This document shows, in pieces, positions 21,975-33,562 of a DNA stretch of 64,000 nt. Source of the stretch: Ancistrus triradiatus. Taxonomy: Eukaryota > Chordata > Actinopteri > Siluriformes > Loricariidae. The stretch lies in the NCBI GenBank assembly GCA_025084515.1, contig JAJAGP010000337.1:161001-225000 (forward strand). Direction: 5' to 3'. Numbering within the stretch: position 1 is the stretch's first letter; every line of letters starts with the position of its first letter. Made by a program: the position numbers and the translations under genes. The notes under the pieces are model-generated. The model was not told the DNA's origin, did no database searches, and saw nothing but the letters and a program-made list of their open reading frames with translations.

Positions 21975-22545
21975 ATGGATTTGGCCGGTTTTAGCGTGAA
22001 ACACAACCGATTCCGTGCCGGTCGACCACACCAGAACAGCACAGTGCTTTTACTAACTTTAATTCATAATTCAGTCCAGGTCAGATCATAATTCAAAGTT
22101 TCAGATGGTTTGTTTAAGAGACATGTTTAGGGGTTTGTTTGCTGACATAATGAAAAAGAAGCGTTTACAGGTTTCGGCTGTGTTTTGAGTACTTAGTTAG
22201 TCAACTAGATAGGCTCCCTAAATACCACATTACTGATGATAGCCTAGCGACACTACTAAGGGGTTAGTTGTCCATTTTGAGCACAACCATGTCTCCAGAA
22301 TAGAAGCTCTTCAGAGCGTGCTGTTTGGATTACATACATGGCGAAAATAAGTGTGAAGGATCAATCGATCGGAATAACGGATTTAATAAGACGTTTAAAA
22401 CAGCATCACTTAACTGAATACGCTGAGTTTCATAAAGTAGACAATGTTTAAGAGGCTAAAGCTAAAGCTAGCAACAGCACAGAGTCAGGCACAAGCCAGA
22501 AGCCCCTGCAATCGTTTTTAACTGAGCATTCGGTGAATCTCTAAT
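21975..22545 (+). mobile_element. hAT-type transposon fragment with BED-finger remnant (copy b)
   Basis: Starts with 'gatttggccggttttagcgtgaaacacaacc', repeats the 'cacagtgcttttactaactttaattca' block, and at 22340-22540 carries the decayed start of a transposase: 'atggcgaaaataag…cggatttaataagacgtttaaaacagcatcacttaactgaatacgctgag'. This aligns with TNLIRCLKQHHPTEYAEF of the copy at 52.7 kb. Truncated at 22545. Confidence 0.7.
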
Positions 22546-22547
22546 AA

Positions 22548-22738
22548 ATAAACACATATTAGTGAGTGGCAAAAGTAAGAGTATGTGGTGAACCTTTGCT
22601 TTCATCACATACCTTCAGTATCATTTGTTTAACTGGGTTCTCTTTATCTACTTTTAGGACTTGTGTGAAATTCTGATGATGGTTCAGGTCGTATTTATGC
22701 AGAAATATAGACAAATCTAAAGGGTTCACAAACATTTT
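22548..22738 (+). mobile_element. Tc1 gtggtgcttgaaag family, terminal fragment
   Basis: Has 'tattagtgagtggcaaaagta', a short leftover of 'gtgaacctttgctttca', then 'tttgtttaactgggttctctttatctacttttagg' to 'aaagggttcacaaac'. The outer tip is lost. Confidence 0.75.
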
Positions 22739-22789
22739 TTTATATTATATCTTAGAACCCCCTCTGGATATTATTACGCATATGTATCT

Positions 22790-22910
22790 TCGCAGATTGG
22801 GCCAATTTACAGTAATCAATTAACCTAATGCACGTCTTTGGACTGTGGGAGGAAGCCAGAGTACCCGGAGTAAACCCATGTGGACACGCACATTAATGTA
22901 ATTATGGACA
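22790..22910 (-). mobile_element. SINE-like repeat (S2), fragment
   Basis: 'gccaatttacagtaatcaattaacctaatgcacgtctttggactgtgggagg' is the tail block also seen at 31.68 and 41.95 kb, where a B-box-like 'gggttcaatccc' head is still present. Confidence 0.6.
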
Positions 22911-24074
22911 TGTTAAGGTAATTATTTAAGTTACAAATTCCACTTTTAATTATAGTTACAAAATATGCACCATGAACCTTTCTTTATTTGTTATTGAAGC
23001 TTTCATTTATATAATTTTTGATGTTGCTAAATGTTACAGCAACAATTTCATTAAATACAATTTAATAAAACGACTGCCATTCTGCTATTGTTTGTTTAAT
23101 TGTAGTTATTTTCTTAAAGGAAATCACTGTTAAAAACTTTAAAACACAGAATGGTAAAAAAATCCATAGACAAAATGGAATTTGGGGAAAAAATAAAACA
23201 GATTTCATACAGAACTATACACTCCATTGTCCCACGCAAGACGATCTTCTGCAGCGGTAGAAATAAATCTATATTTTACTATTTATAACAATAAAATGTT
23301 TCTCTGTCCCCAACACAGAATAATGAAACCTAAAAGAAAGTTAGAACCTCATTTTTCAACATGTCAGACACGTGTATTTGAGGGTCTGAACTTTCAAGAG
23401 GGTGATGATGATGACAAAAGAAAGACATTTTGCAGCACAATTAAAGTGAAAGATATTTGCCAGCACCCAAACAGTGACTGCACATCTGATTGATGCTACT
23501 AGATGGCACTAAAATGCTGTGAGTAATACCATCAGCTGCAGCATTATCAAAAAGACTTACTGTAACTGTATGAACTGAAACTAAACTATCCAAGGACTAG
23601 CTGAACTGATAGTATCTCAAACATCCTACCTCAAAAGCTTTACCACTAGGAACACCAAGTCCAACTATGCAACTTCCACACAGTTATTTTAGAGGAGCAA
23701 TATGACAATACAAGTTAAATTGCTACAAGAATTCAAACAAAATAACAAGCACCTTTATCACCTTTAGCACTACTACATTAACTAAGCAACAACAACAAAA
23801 ACAAAATCCCAACCAGCCATAAGCTACTTTGACCTTACCTTTAATCATCAGTACAGTCAATTCCACTTATCAGTAGAAAATTTCCACTTATTCTAAAAAT
23901 TAAAAAACGGCCAATCAGATTCTAGACATATTTACTGCACAGTGCCCCATATCTGTACCATTATAAAGCTCTGCAGCACCAAGAGCTGAGCAAAGACACC
24001 AGTCCTGTCACTCAACACTAAACACATACTAACACCAGTCTAACACACTAACATCTCACAAGCTCAGGACCAGA
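22911..24074. other. Intron 3, no feature recognised
   Basis: AT-rich intronic sequence; the frame at 23227-23493 has no recognisable family. Confidence 0.5.
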
Positions 24075-24528
24075 ATGCAATTAGAATCATCCAAATTAAA
24101 GCACAACTCCAACAGGACTACATCAGCTACTGGGAACAACAGGCTAAATCCCAGTGCTATTTGGCTGTAAATCATCAGCATAAAGTGGCAGATTACCTGC
24201 ACACAGTGACCGACCCCAAACTGAGATCCACCCTGACCAAGTACAGACTCCGTGCCCACCGCCTAGCCACAGAGAAAGGCCGACACAACAAGTCCTGGCT
24301 GCCCAAAGAACAGAAAGTGTCAGAATTTCCCGTTAAACACACCTGAGACAGAGCTGCACTCTCACAGAATGTACAAACTTTAATCAGATTACAACCGAAT
24401 TCTTCTCTAAAATTACTCCCAAATTTCCTTCAATTCAAACCCTCCCTGATTCAGAAAAATTACCCTACCTTCTCAGGGAACATAAAGAATGGTGCAGACT
24501 GGCAGCGCAGTACGTTCACGCTTTTATA

Positions 24529-25950
24529 CAGTGGGGCAAAAAAATATTTAGTCAACCACTGATTGTGCAAGTTCTCCTACTTAAAAAGATGAGAGAGGTC
24601 TGTAATTTATCATAGGTACACTTCAACTATGAGATAAAATGAGAAAAAAAATCCAGGAAATCACATTTTAAAGAATTTAATTGTAAATTATTGTGGAAAA
24701 TAAGTATTTGGTCAATAACAAAAGCTCAACTCAATACTTTGTAACATAACCTTTGTTGGCAATGACAGAGGTCAAACGTTTCCTGTAAGTCTTCACCAGG
24801 TTTGCACACACTGTAGCTGGTATTTTGGCCCATTCCTCCATGGAGATCTCCTCTAGAGCAGTGATGTTTTGGGGCAACACGGACTTTCAACTCCCTCCAC
24901 AAATTTTCTATGGGGTTGAGGTCTGGAGACTGGCTAGGCCACTCCAGGACCTTGAAATGCTTTTTACGGAGCCACTCTTTCATTGCCCGAGCGGTGTGTT
25001 TGGGATCACTGTCATGCTAGAAGTCCCAGCCACGTTCCATCTTCAATGCTCTCACTGATGGAAGGAGGTTTTGGCTTAAAATCTCACATGGCCCCGTTCA
25101 TTCTTCCCTTAACACGGATCAGTCGTCCTGCCCCATTTGCAGAAAAACAGCCCCAAAGCATAATGTTTCCACCCCCATGCTTCACAGCAGGTATGGTGTT
25201 CTTGGGATTCAACTCAGCATTCTTCTTTCTCCAGTTGACTTTTTTAGTTATAAAGTTATATTTTGGTTTCATCTGACCACATGATATTCTCCCAATCCTC
25301 TTCTGGATCATCCATATGCTCTCTGGCAAACTTCAGACGGGCCTGGACATGTACTGGCTTAAGCAGGGAGACACGCCTGGCACTGTAGCATCTGAGTCCC
25401 TCTCGACGTAGTGTGTTACTGATGGTAGCCTTGTTACTTTGGTCCCAGCTCTCTGCAGGTCATTCATCAGGTCCCTCTGTGTAGTTCTGAGATTTTTGCT
25501 CACCGTTCTCATGATCATTTTGACCCCACGGGATGAAATCTTGCGTGGAGCCCCAGATCAAGGGAGATTATCAATGGTCTTGTGTGTCTTCCATTTTCTT
25601 ACAATTGCTTCCACAGTTGATTTTATTCACACACCAACCTGCTTGACTATTGCAGATTCAACTTTTCCCAGCCTGGTGCAGGTCTACAATTTCTTCCTGG
25701 TGTCCTTCGACAGCTCTTTGGTCTTGGCCATGGTTTTGAGTTTGGCGTCTGACTGTTTGAGGTGTGGACAGGTGTCTTTTATACAGATAACGAGGTCAAA
25801 CAGGTGCCATTAATACTGGTAACGAGTGGAGGACAGAAGAGCTTCTTAAAGAAGTTACAGGTCTGTGAGAGCCAGAAATCTTGCTAGTGTGTGGGTGACC
25901 AAATACTTATTTTCCACCATAATTCACAATTAATTTTTTTTTTAATCCCT
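24529..25950 (-). mobile_element. Tc1-like transposon (cagtggggcaaaaaaatattt family)
   Basis: Left end 'cagtggggcaaaaaaatatttagtc' follows TA at 24527-24528. The right terminal repeat is cut short after 'gaccaaatacttattttccaccataattcacaatt' at about 25945. The transposase is read on minus. Inserted into a LINE-like fragment. Confidence 0.88.
24735..25731 (-). pseudogene. Tc1 transposase pseudogene (cagtggggcaa family)
   Basis: The start codon is at 25731 (MAKTKELSKDTRKKL…). Pieces: VSKNLRTTQRDLMNDLQRAG, IPAVKHGGGNIMLWGCFSAN, GAGRLIRVKGRMNGAM and VLEWPSQSPDLNPIENLWRE, so the third catalytic Glu is kept. The frame is broken at least four times; the C-terminal end is at about 24735. Confidence 0.87.
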
Positions 25951-26035
25951 TGTAAAGATGATCACAGATTTGGCAATACAAGTGTCAATATTTGTCATGC
26001 CAATAAAGCAACCTTTGAATTTGAGAGAGAGTAAA

Positions 26036-26066
26036 GACAGAGAGAGAGAGAGAGAGCGAGAGAGAA
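26036..26066. repeat. (GA)n simple repeat
   Basis: An agagag tract following the LINE-like tail; probably its original 3' tail. Confidence 0.7.
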
Positions 26067-26204
26067 GTTGTTCTTGTTGTTTCATCACTAAACCACAGCT
26101 TTGTTATCAGTCTGGGTTTAAATTGTATTCTGTGTTATATAGGTCATTTTCTAGTCAGTAGTGAAATCCATTTTCGTATTTCCTTTATTTCAGAAGAATT
26201 ACAT

Positions 26205-26370
26205 GTACTTTCCATTTACAATTAACATTTACATTCTCTAATCCAGAGCAACTTAGAACTGATACAATCTTATAACCTTCAGTCCAAACAACTGTGGGTT
26301 AAGGGCCTTTCTCAAGGGCACAGCACTGACAGCTTGGCGGTGTGAGGGATTGAATCCTAGACCTATCCAC
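26205..26370 (-). mobile_element. tRNA-derived SINE (S1), degraded copy
   Basis: Matches the tail and middle of S1 ('catttacattctctaatccagagcaactta', 'gtgggttaagggcctt', 'gattgaatcctagacct'). The A-box end is lost. Confidence 0.6.
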
Positions 26371-26523
26371 CCGTCTGTCTCACTTACTCTGTCTATCTAT
26401 GTGTCTGTCTCTATCGAGGTTGAGACTGGTATTTGTTCTTTATGTAGAGAATGGGAGTTTAAGTAGCTTCAAGCTCATGAAAAGGACAAGACAGAGAGCC
26501 TGTACCTTTCACTCTCTTTTGCT

Positions 26524-26529
<6 letters not shown>

Positions 26530-26563
<34 letters not shown>
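26530..26563. repeat. (GT)n microsatellite
   Basis: About 17 units, intron 3. Confidence 0.95.
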
Positions 26564-26565
<2 letters not shown>

Positions 26566-26880
26566 GTCAGGCTGTACTTGCTGACTGGGGAAAAAAGATG
26601 AGAGGAAGGACAGAGGGTGAAGAATTACGGGATGCTGCATTATTTCCTTTTATATGGTCAGGTTTATTTATAAGCATGTAGCTGATGCAATACAGCATGT
26701 GTTGGAGAAATGCATTGTGGGTAATTCTGTGTGAGTAGGATAGTTCAGCTTCTCATGAACACAATGATTAATGACTTGCACACAACAAATGTACAACGAC
26801 AACACAACTTCACAGTTAAGCGGATGTGAAAATGGGGAAAGGACAAGTGCGCGCACACACTGACACAAAGCATACACATA

Positions 26881-27351
26881 CAGTGGTGCTTGAAAGTTTG
26901 TGAACCCTTTGGAATTTTCTACATTTCTGCATAAATATGACCTAAAACATCATCAGATTTTCACACAAGTTCTAAAAGCGGATAAAGAGAACCCAGTTAA
27001 ACAAATGAGACAAAAATATTATACTTGGTCATTTATTTATTGAGGAAAATTATCCAATATTACATATTAGTGACTGGCAAAAGTATGTGAACCTCTAGGA
27101 TTAGCAGTGAATTTGAAGGTGAAATTAGAGTCAAAGGTTCACAAAGTTTTGCCACTCACTAATATGTAATATTGGATCATTTTTTCCTCAATAAAATAAA
27201 TGACCAAGTATAATATTTTTGTCTCATTTCTTTAACTGGGTTCTCTTTATCTACTTTTAGGACTGGTGTGGAAATTTGATGATGTTTTAGGTCATATTTA
27301 TGCAGAAATATAGAAACTTCCAAAGGGTTCACAAACTTTCAAGCACCACTG
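26881..27351. mobile_element. Tc1-derived MITE, gtggtgcttgaaag family
   Basis: 471 bp with complete inverted ends (cagtggtgcttgaaagtttg … caaactttcaagcaccactg) and TA on both sides. Only the long terminal repeats remain; no transposase DNA is left. It lies on the donor side of cux1 exon 3, with 68 bp between its end and the exon. Confidence 0.93.
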
Positions 27352-27419
27352 TATGTACACACACTGACACAAAGTGTACATGTATGTATGTATGCGTACA
27401 CACAAACACACAATCTTAC

Positions 27420-27467
27420 CTCTGCCTGAAAGCTCTTCAGTAGAGGAGCTACCTGCTTGCGAAGATC
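27420..27467 (-). CDS. cux1: cux1 exon 3 (48-nt exon)
   Basis: A short exon of exactly 16 codons, DLRKQVAPLLKSFQAE, phase 0 on both sides. The acceptor is ctgtttgtttcag and the donor is GAG|gtaagattg. The protein is almost identical to mammalian CUX1 (human ends FQGE). It is too short to stand out as an ORF and is masked by an unrelated longer frame. It joins exon 2 (…NTPE) to exon 4 (IDALSK…). The sequence just after the donor is UG-rich, and a Tc1-derived MITE ends 68 bp downstream of the exon (27351). Skipping this exon would keep the reading frame. Confidence 0.93.
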
Positions 27468-27517
27468 CTGAAACAAACAGAGAGGTCAAAAGTTGAGCAC
27501 CTCAACTGAACATACAC

Positions 27518-27542
27518 TCCCACTCCCACTCCCACTCCCACA
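27518..27542. repeat. (CACTCC)n tandem repeat
   Basis: Four or so units of a hexamer in intron 2 close to exon 3. Confidence 0.8.
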
Positions 27543-27699
27543 CCGGCACACAAGCACAAGCAGGTGGATGACCTGGATGAATCGGGACAGTCGATATTCA
27601 GTGTCTCTCACACAAACAGACACACTCTCACTCTCACTCTCACACGCGTTCACTCACTCGATCACTCACGCACTCAATCCACATAATCCAGGTTAGGAC

Positions 27700-27935
27700 T
27701 TGGATAATGATTACTGTAGCCAATTTAATGGTACACCTACCCCTAACCTCAATAACCTAAAGCAAATCTTTTGGCTCTTTCAGTTTTCCAAATGAAAGTT
27801 GCCAATTCTGTAAAATAGTATCTGTGCCCGTGCGAACCAGCAAGATGTCCCCACCATGCCAAACATGTCAGATCTTTCTATCTTTGTCATCCTGGACAAG
27901 GATGCTCACTTGTCCCCACAAGGATACATGTTCAT
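27700..27935. repeat. Interspersed repeat R3, copy
   Basis: 'gattactgtagccaatttaatggtacacctacccctaacc' through 'cccacaaggatacatg'. The same blocks are at 27962-28105 and 54.5-54.7 kb. Confidence 0.65.
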
Positions 27936-27961
27936 TCACACACACAGACACACACACACAC

Positions 27962-28105
27962 TTGTCCATTGTGCTATTCAGATGGGGACTTTCCATAGAC
28001 ACAATGATTACTGTAACTAATTAATGCTACACCTACCCCTAACGTTAACCTCGTTCAACTAAAGCTTAAACTCCTGATTTTCTATCCTTTGACTGTCTCA
28101 AGTTC
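27962..28105. repeat. Interspersed repeat R3, second partial copy
   Basis: 'ggggactttccatagacacaatgattactgtaactaattaatgctacacctacccctaac'. Separated from the previous copy by a short CA tract, suggesting tandem or overlapping insertion. Confidence 0.65.
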
Positions 28106-28639
28106 TCACAACCTCACACACACACAGACACACACACACACAGACATCTAACCATCCTGACGTCAGCACGGATCAACACAATACACACATTGCTTCAGAC
28201 GTGAATCAACTCAGACGCTCAGGTTTCATATTTCACTCCTGGGCTTCAACTCCTTTCTGTGTGAGCTGTAATTCAATCCGATTCACCAGTACAAGTGATG
28301 AAATGTTCCAGTGTGAGAGACAAACTTCTCACGTCACCATGGCCAACGGTTTTCAATTAAAAACAAAACAAACCTGAAGTTACTACAGCTGCCTCTGTTA
28401 GCTCCTCCATACCATCTCCCTGGTGGAACACCAGTTTGAATAATACCACTACATATTTGAAAACTTATCCACAGTGGATGTTTGGATACAGTGCTGGCTT
28501 TTAACCCATAATGGTATCTCTACAGGTCACAGCTTGAATATTCAGGTAAAGGCTGATGCGTGCTTTGCTTCCTATTTCGTATATCTGTGAGCAAAATGGC
28601 AGTGAAAAGCAAAAGACTTTCTCATAAAAGCAATCTCAG

Positions 28640-28895
28640 CTTCCTTTTTCTACTCCTGGTGAGGGGTCAGGTGACCAGGGAGTGTCCAAATGAGATGTCC
28701 AAACCACCTCAACTGGCTCAGCTTGATCCAAAGAAGCAGTGGCTCTTTTCTGAGGCTCCTCCAAGTTGATAAATTGTTCTTCATGTCCTAAGCCCAGCAA
28801 GCCTGCTTAGGAACTTAATTTCTGCCGCTCACATCTGCATCCGTACTTTTTCAGTGACTACCCATAGCTAGTAACCATAACTGAGGTTAGGAACA
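28640..28895 (-). pseudogene. LINE reverse-transcriptase C-terminal fragment
   Basis: On minus it resembles the region YGHELWVVTE…RMQ..AEI.FL.R.AGL… and QLRWFGHLI that lies after the RT domain in fish RTE-like retrotransposons. Observed: a YGY-LWVVTEKVRMQM-AAEI-type run, then SQLRWFGHLIWTLP. Several stops and frame changes. Clade assignment is inference. Confidence 0.6.
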
Positions 28896-28948
28896 TAGAT
28901 TTACCAGTAAACAGAAATTCATTCAAACACTGAGCTCCTGCTTCAACA

Positions 28949-28949
<1 letters not shown>

Positions 28950-28993
<44 letters not shown>
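28950..28993. repeat. (CA)n microsatellite
   Basis: About 22 units, intron 2. Confidence 0.97.
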
Positions 28994-28996
<3 letters not shown>

Positions 28997-29705
28997 ACAA
29001 CAGCTGCCAAAACTGCTGCTGCTGATCCAATCCATTTATTAATCTCTCACTCTCTTTAAGTCAGCAACACTTAATGTCTTATATCATTATAACAGCATAA
29101 GGTAGGGAGTTATAGTTCATCGTATGTTAATCACAATCATTTGTGGGAACAATAATCGTCAGGTAACACTGCTAAAGATTCATTTTATCATCTGAAATGA
29201 CTAAAAACACAGTAGATCAAACCAGGACAATAGAAGCATGTAGGTTTAGTGTAGATTTTAGCATAATATTATTATGATGATGACTAAATGTGCCAGGGCA
29301 CTACTTAAGTACATAATTAAGGAACATTTCGGCTTCCAATAATGAGTGAAGCCCAAACCCTCATCAGCATCGAAACTAGCAGTGTTTTGTGTGAGAGGTC
29401 ACATGAGGTCAGACTGGATCACCGATGGCACGGTCTGGAGGTTAAAGGTCACTCGGGTGCAGACTGCACAGCTGCTTTGTGCTTTCTGTCATCGTGAGCC
29501 GTGCGTTTTTACCCAGAATCCCGAGAGACAAGTCTGTCTGAGCTCCGTCTGTGTGTACGAGTGTGCGTCTGTGTGCGTGTCTGTGTACAAGTGTGTGTGT
29601 TCTGAGAGCGTTTATGTAAGCGCCTCTCAGAGGCCCTGGTGACCCACAGGAAACCTCTGTCAGCAGCTGGTTTACATATAACACCCAGATCCTTGCCAAC
29701 ACGCC

Positions 29706-29708
<3 letters not shown>
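28994..29708. other. Intron 2, no feature recognised
   Basis: Unassigned; TG-rich stretch at 29550-29605. Confidence 0.5.
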
Positions 29709-29760
<52 letters not shown>

Positions 29761-29772
29761 ATACACACACAC
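29709..29772. repeat. (CA)n microsatellite
   Basis: A long CA run with two TACACA interruptions, intron 2. Confidence 0.97.
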
Positions 29773-30005
29773 AAAGGGAAAAGGCACAGTTACGAGAGTA
29801 CAACATGAGCCAGACTGCTGTGTTTGTTCAGTGTTGTTACAGATCACATGAGGAGAAAATCCACAAAGATCAAATTAACACATTTAAAAGTTCACAGATC
29901 AAAATAAAACACACACACACACACACATCTGTTATATCACACATTGTTCCACAGCATAGATGCACAGCTCTTCATCATCGCTCATAAAATGATCATGATC
30001 CATTC

Positions 30006-30008
<3 letters not shown>

Positions 30009-30096
<88 letters not shown>

Positions 30097-30105
30097 ACAC
30101 AGACC
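30009..30105. repeat. Long (CA)n microsatellite
   Basis: About 80 bp of pure CA, the longest in the window, followed by imperfect units. Confidence 0.97.
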
Positions 30106-30559
30106 TGAACAGGTATAAAAGAGAGAAATGACTTTTGTTCGCCCCATAACCTTCAGAAGACCCAGATGACATAAGTTCCTATTGAACATAATTTCAGAAG
30201 TGGGACTATGTTAGGGTAACAGGACTGAGTTAAAAACTGGGGAAATTGAATCATATTTCATTGTAAAGTGTAATGTTAGAGAACAGGGACAGCTTACAAA
30301 TGCTATTTTCCAGTGTTCTAGTCAGTTTTTTTTAAATGATATCTCTTAAAGTTGCAGTGTATCAAAGTGCAAAACATTTTTCTTAATTACTGCTTGATAA
30401 TAAAATGGTTTCTTACTATTAACTATATTTATTATCTGTATCTGTATCATGTAATGTCCTAGGGACTGAAATGGCATCCATTTGGTGGAATGGCTCATAA
30501 AGGATGAATAAAGGTTTGTCTGTCATTAGGCCTGATGGGATTCTGCTGCATCATTACTA

Positions 30560-30584
30560 CACACACACACACACACACACACAC
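30560..30584. repeat. (CA)n microsatellite
   Basis: About 12 units, intron 2. Confidence 0.95.
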
Positions 30585-30954
30585 TTCGAGGCGACTCACG
30601 ACTGCAGTACAGAAACACAACCATGTGCAAGTTTATTATTCTTGTTATTGTTACTACAGCCATATCTGTCCATCCTGTGCAGGATCACGCTGGTCAATAA
30701 TTGTCATTGTTTGCAACAATGAATTACAGACATGATTTAATTCACGATTTCTCACACAATGCTACATTTAGAGAACACTGAAGCACACAGGGGACACACA
30801 AGGACACGTCCCATGCAACCTCACACACCGCCACTTTCAAAAATCACTTCCTGTGAAGGTGCCAGAAGGTGTTGGATGAGATGCTGGAGGAAGACTGAGG
30901 TTTAGCAGAGGCACAATCTGATGACTGAGAAACAGGAGCACCACTTACACTGGG

Positions 30955-30956
<2 letters not shown>

Positions 30957-31001
<45 letters not shown>
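30957..31001. repeat. (GT)n microsatellite
   Basis: About 22 units, opposite orientation to its neighbours; the surrounding CA tracts could base-pair with it in RNA. Confidence 0.97.
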
Positions 31002-31002
<1 letters not shown>

Positions 31003-31097
31003 ATGAGAGTTAAGAGCTTTGACTTTGTGTCATACTTTTAGGCTGTTTGTCCCATTGACTCCGACCACGCGCAAAACAAAAACGCAAACTTCACCTA

Positions 31098-31288
31098 CAC
31101 TGGTGCTTGAAAGTTTGTGAACCCTTCAGAAGTTTCTATATTTCTGCATAGCTATGACCTAAAACATCATCAGAATTTCACACAAGTCCTAAAAGTACAA
31201 AAATATTATACTTGGTCATTTATTTATTTATGTCTTACGCAGAAATATAGAAAATTCTGAAGGGTTCACAAACTTTCAAGTACCACTG
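31098..31288. mobile_element. Short Tc1-derived MITE, gtggtgcttgaaag family
   Basis: 191 bp with inverted ends 'cactggtgcttgaaagtttgtgaaccctt' and 'agggttcacaaactttcaagtaccactg', TA on both sides (31096-31097, 31289-31290). Interior almost wholly deleted. Intron 2. Confidence 0.92.
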
Positions 31289-31559
31289 TAAAACACTTCA
31301 ATGATCTCTAAGCTTTTCCGTAATGTGTCTGTATCAGTAACAGGTATCAGGCAGCACCTGCAGTAATCTGGATCTAAAAGGTGATCATGTGATCAGGACT
31401 AGAGTGACAAACTGTAACTAAAGTTATGTTCACACTGCAGGAAAAAGTGGCTCAAATTCAAACCAAATAATTTTTTTTGAGCAATTGCTCTCAGCATAAA
31501 TGGGCATTTCGGCGACACAAAGTTGCACCAAAACTACTCATATATACAGTCATAATTAT

Positions 31560-31840
31560 CATTTTCCTGGCACTTGTCCCGCCGGGATGGGGGGTCCGCC
31601 CACTGCCATTTTGATGCGACCGAGAATACTCCAGACGACGGGTCGCTCCGTCTGCCGCCAGAGGCCACACTCAAACCAGGCCATTTTAGTGTAATCAATT
31701 AACCTAACTTGCATGTCTTTGGACTGTGGGAAGAACATGCAAACTCATGGAAAGTACCCAGGCCCCTCCACCCTGGGATTGAACCCAGGACCTTCTTGCG
31801 GTGGGGCGACGGTGCTACCCACCAAGCCACCGTGCCATCC
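31560..31840 (-). mobile_element. SINE-like repeat (S2)
   Basis: On minus: 'ggcacggtggcttggtgggtagcacc' (A box-like TGGCTTGGTGGGTAG) and 'gtcctgggttcaatccc' (B box), then the tail to 'caattaacctaac'. The part at 31560-31675 is GC-rich flanking or head-adjacent sequence of uncertain status. Confidence 0.65.
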
Positions 31841-32808
31841 ACAGTAGTCTGAAGAGGTCATGCTCTTGAACAGAGACACCAAAGAAACTGCAGCACATTT
31901 AGCTTTAGCTTAGCAGATAGTGACAGACTGCGATGTGTAATAACTCTGGATTTTCAGACGCGGTAATGAAGATCAGCAGGTGGAGGATCAGGATTTTGAT
32001 GTAGCACCTTCTGTGGAGAGATCTGACTAGGTGTGACACTGGAGTAATGAGGGTGGGATCACAGCAACGCTCCTCAATATCTATGAAGGACACTCATCTG
32101 AGTAGGCTCTCACCGCTAAAACACGTGTAGTGATTGGACTACACTTGGGAGTTAGCACATGCTGGCTACATCTTACATTTACAGCATTTCATTTGAACTC
32201 TCTGCCTTCTCTTCAACAGTCCAGCATTTTAAGCAATGCACCACCACTGCTGGCTAACCTGTTTAGCGTCGTTATGTCCACTATTTAGCACTTGCAGTTT
32301 GTTGGCGTGTCCATGATATTTTTAAAGCTGCTCACTGTGTTCTCATGTTTGCATAACATCAGGCAACCTCAAGCAAATCCCCGAGATGAACTACAAGGCT
32401 TGAATTCCTAACTGATCTGTTCAGACGGAGTTCACAGGACCACATGGCAGATACGTATCAGATTTCAGTACCACATATGAAGGAATTGAAAAACTGGTGT
32501 CACATGAGTTAAAAAACTGGGTAGCTTTTACGCTCAGTGTGTGAACAGCCTAATGTTCTGACTGATCGTGATATCAAGTAAATTGACCATGCATTTATTA
32601 CACTGTAATGTTAATCACACTGCAGAAATAAACTCTAACAGACCATCTAGCAATCCAAGCATCAATGCTGCTGTTAAGAACCAGGAGCTCTTAACTTCAA
32701 CGCCTCCTCAATCACCTGAACTCAAAACCAAATCAAATCAAAACGAGAGAAAGGTAACAAAGAAAAGGTCAGTGCACAAAACCTGACACACAAGTTCAAC
32801 AGCAAGCT

Positions 32809-32810
<2 letters not shown>

Positions 32811-32867
<57 letters not shown>
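32811..32867. repeat. (CA)n microsatellite
   Basis: About 28 units, intron 2. Confidence 0.97.
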
Positions 32868-32869
<2 letters not shown>

Positions 32870-33560
32870 GTACCTAGTGTTAGCTCCTTGGTGTGACTCA
32901 GTGGAAAGATGTTTAGAAAATCTGATCTGACCTGAGCGCTCGGTGTGAGATGTTACATCAGAGTACAGCTGATCTCAGATCAGATTATCTGATTAATCCA
33001 CGTGGACTTAATCTGAAAAAAGCACTAATCGGATTATTGCGAGCATCCACACTGATAATCTGATCTCTTTCACATTTCTACATCTGTGCAGGCTCTCTCT
33101 CTCACTCACACAGCTGCAGTGTAACGAGAACGACTAGTAAATACGGTGTAAAATCATAACATCTGTGTGATCACTGCACTAATCTAATATACAGTAGAGT
33201 GTGTACAGTATGGATGTGAGATGGAACGGCGCCCTCATTCTGATGTTTTAATCCAAATAATGTTTGTGAATGTTAATAAAGCTTGGATATGAAAAACTCG
33301 CAAGTTATTAAAACATACAAACACCAGTAGAAGAAGCTGAGACGTCCCAGTACTTTTGCACACACACATACAACGCATCGTGTGTATGGGAACCTAAAAG
33401 TGGAAACCCAACACACAGACGGCTAATGGTGCTAGCTGCTGTGCTACTCTCCATTAACAGCACTGTAATGCACGGAGCTTGTCGAATAAACACATTAGCG
33501 TCACTCCACACTGCTGTGCACTCCACTGCATTCACAGACACTGAGTCATCATGCAGTCCA

Positions 33561-33562
<2 letters not shown>

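Larger units (their letters stand above)
24075..26035 (+). mobile_element. LINE-like element 3' fragment, split by a Tc1 insertion
   Basis: 24075-24528 encodes pieces of a C-terminal domain common in fish retroelement-type proteins: AVNHQHKVADYLHTVTDPKL then STLTKYRLRAHRLATEKGRH and SWLPKEQK, and after a frame change ETELHS… and LPYLLREHKEWCRLAAQYVH. The Tc1 element at 24529 interrupts it after AFI. The 3' tail ('tttgtcatgccaataaagcaacctttgaatttgagagag') resumes at about 25970, with an AATAAA signal and a GA-rich tail. Confidence 0.6.

Noticed and set aside
29442..30189. Cys/Val-rich and His/Thr-rich frames
   Set aside because: Translations of (CA)n/(GT)n microsatellites.
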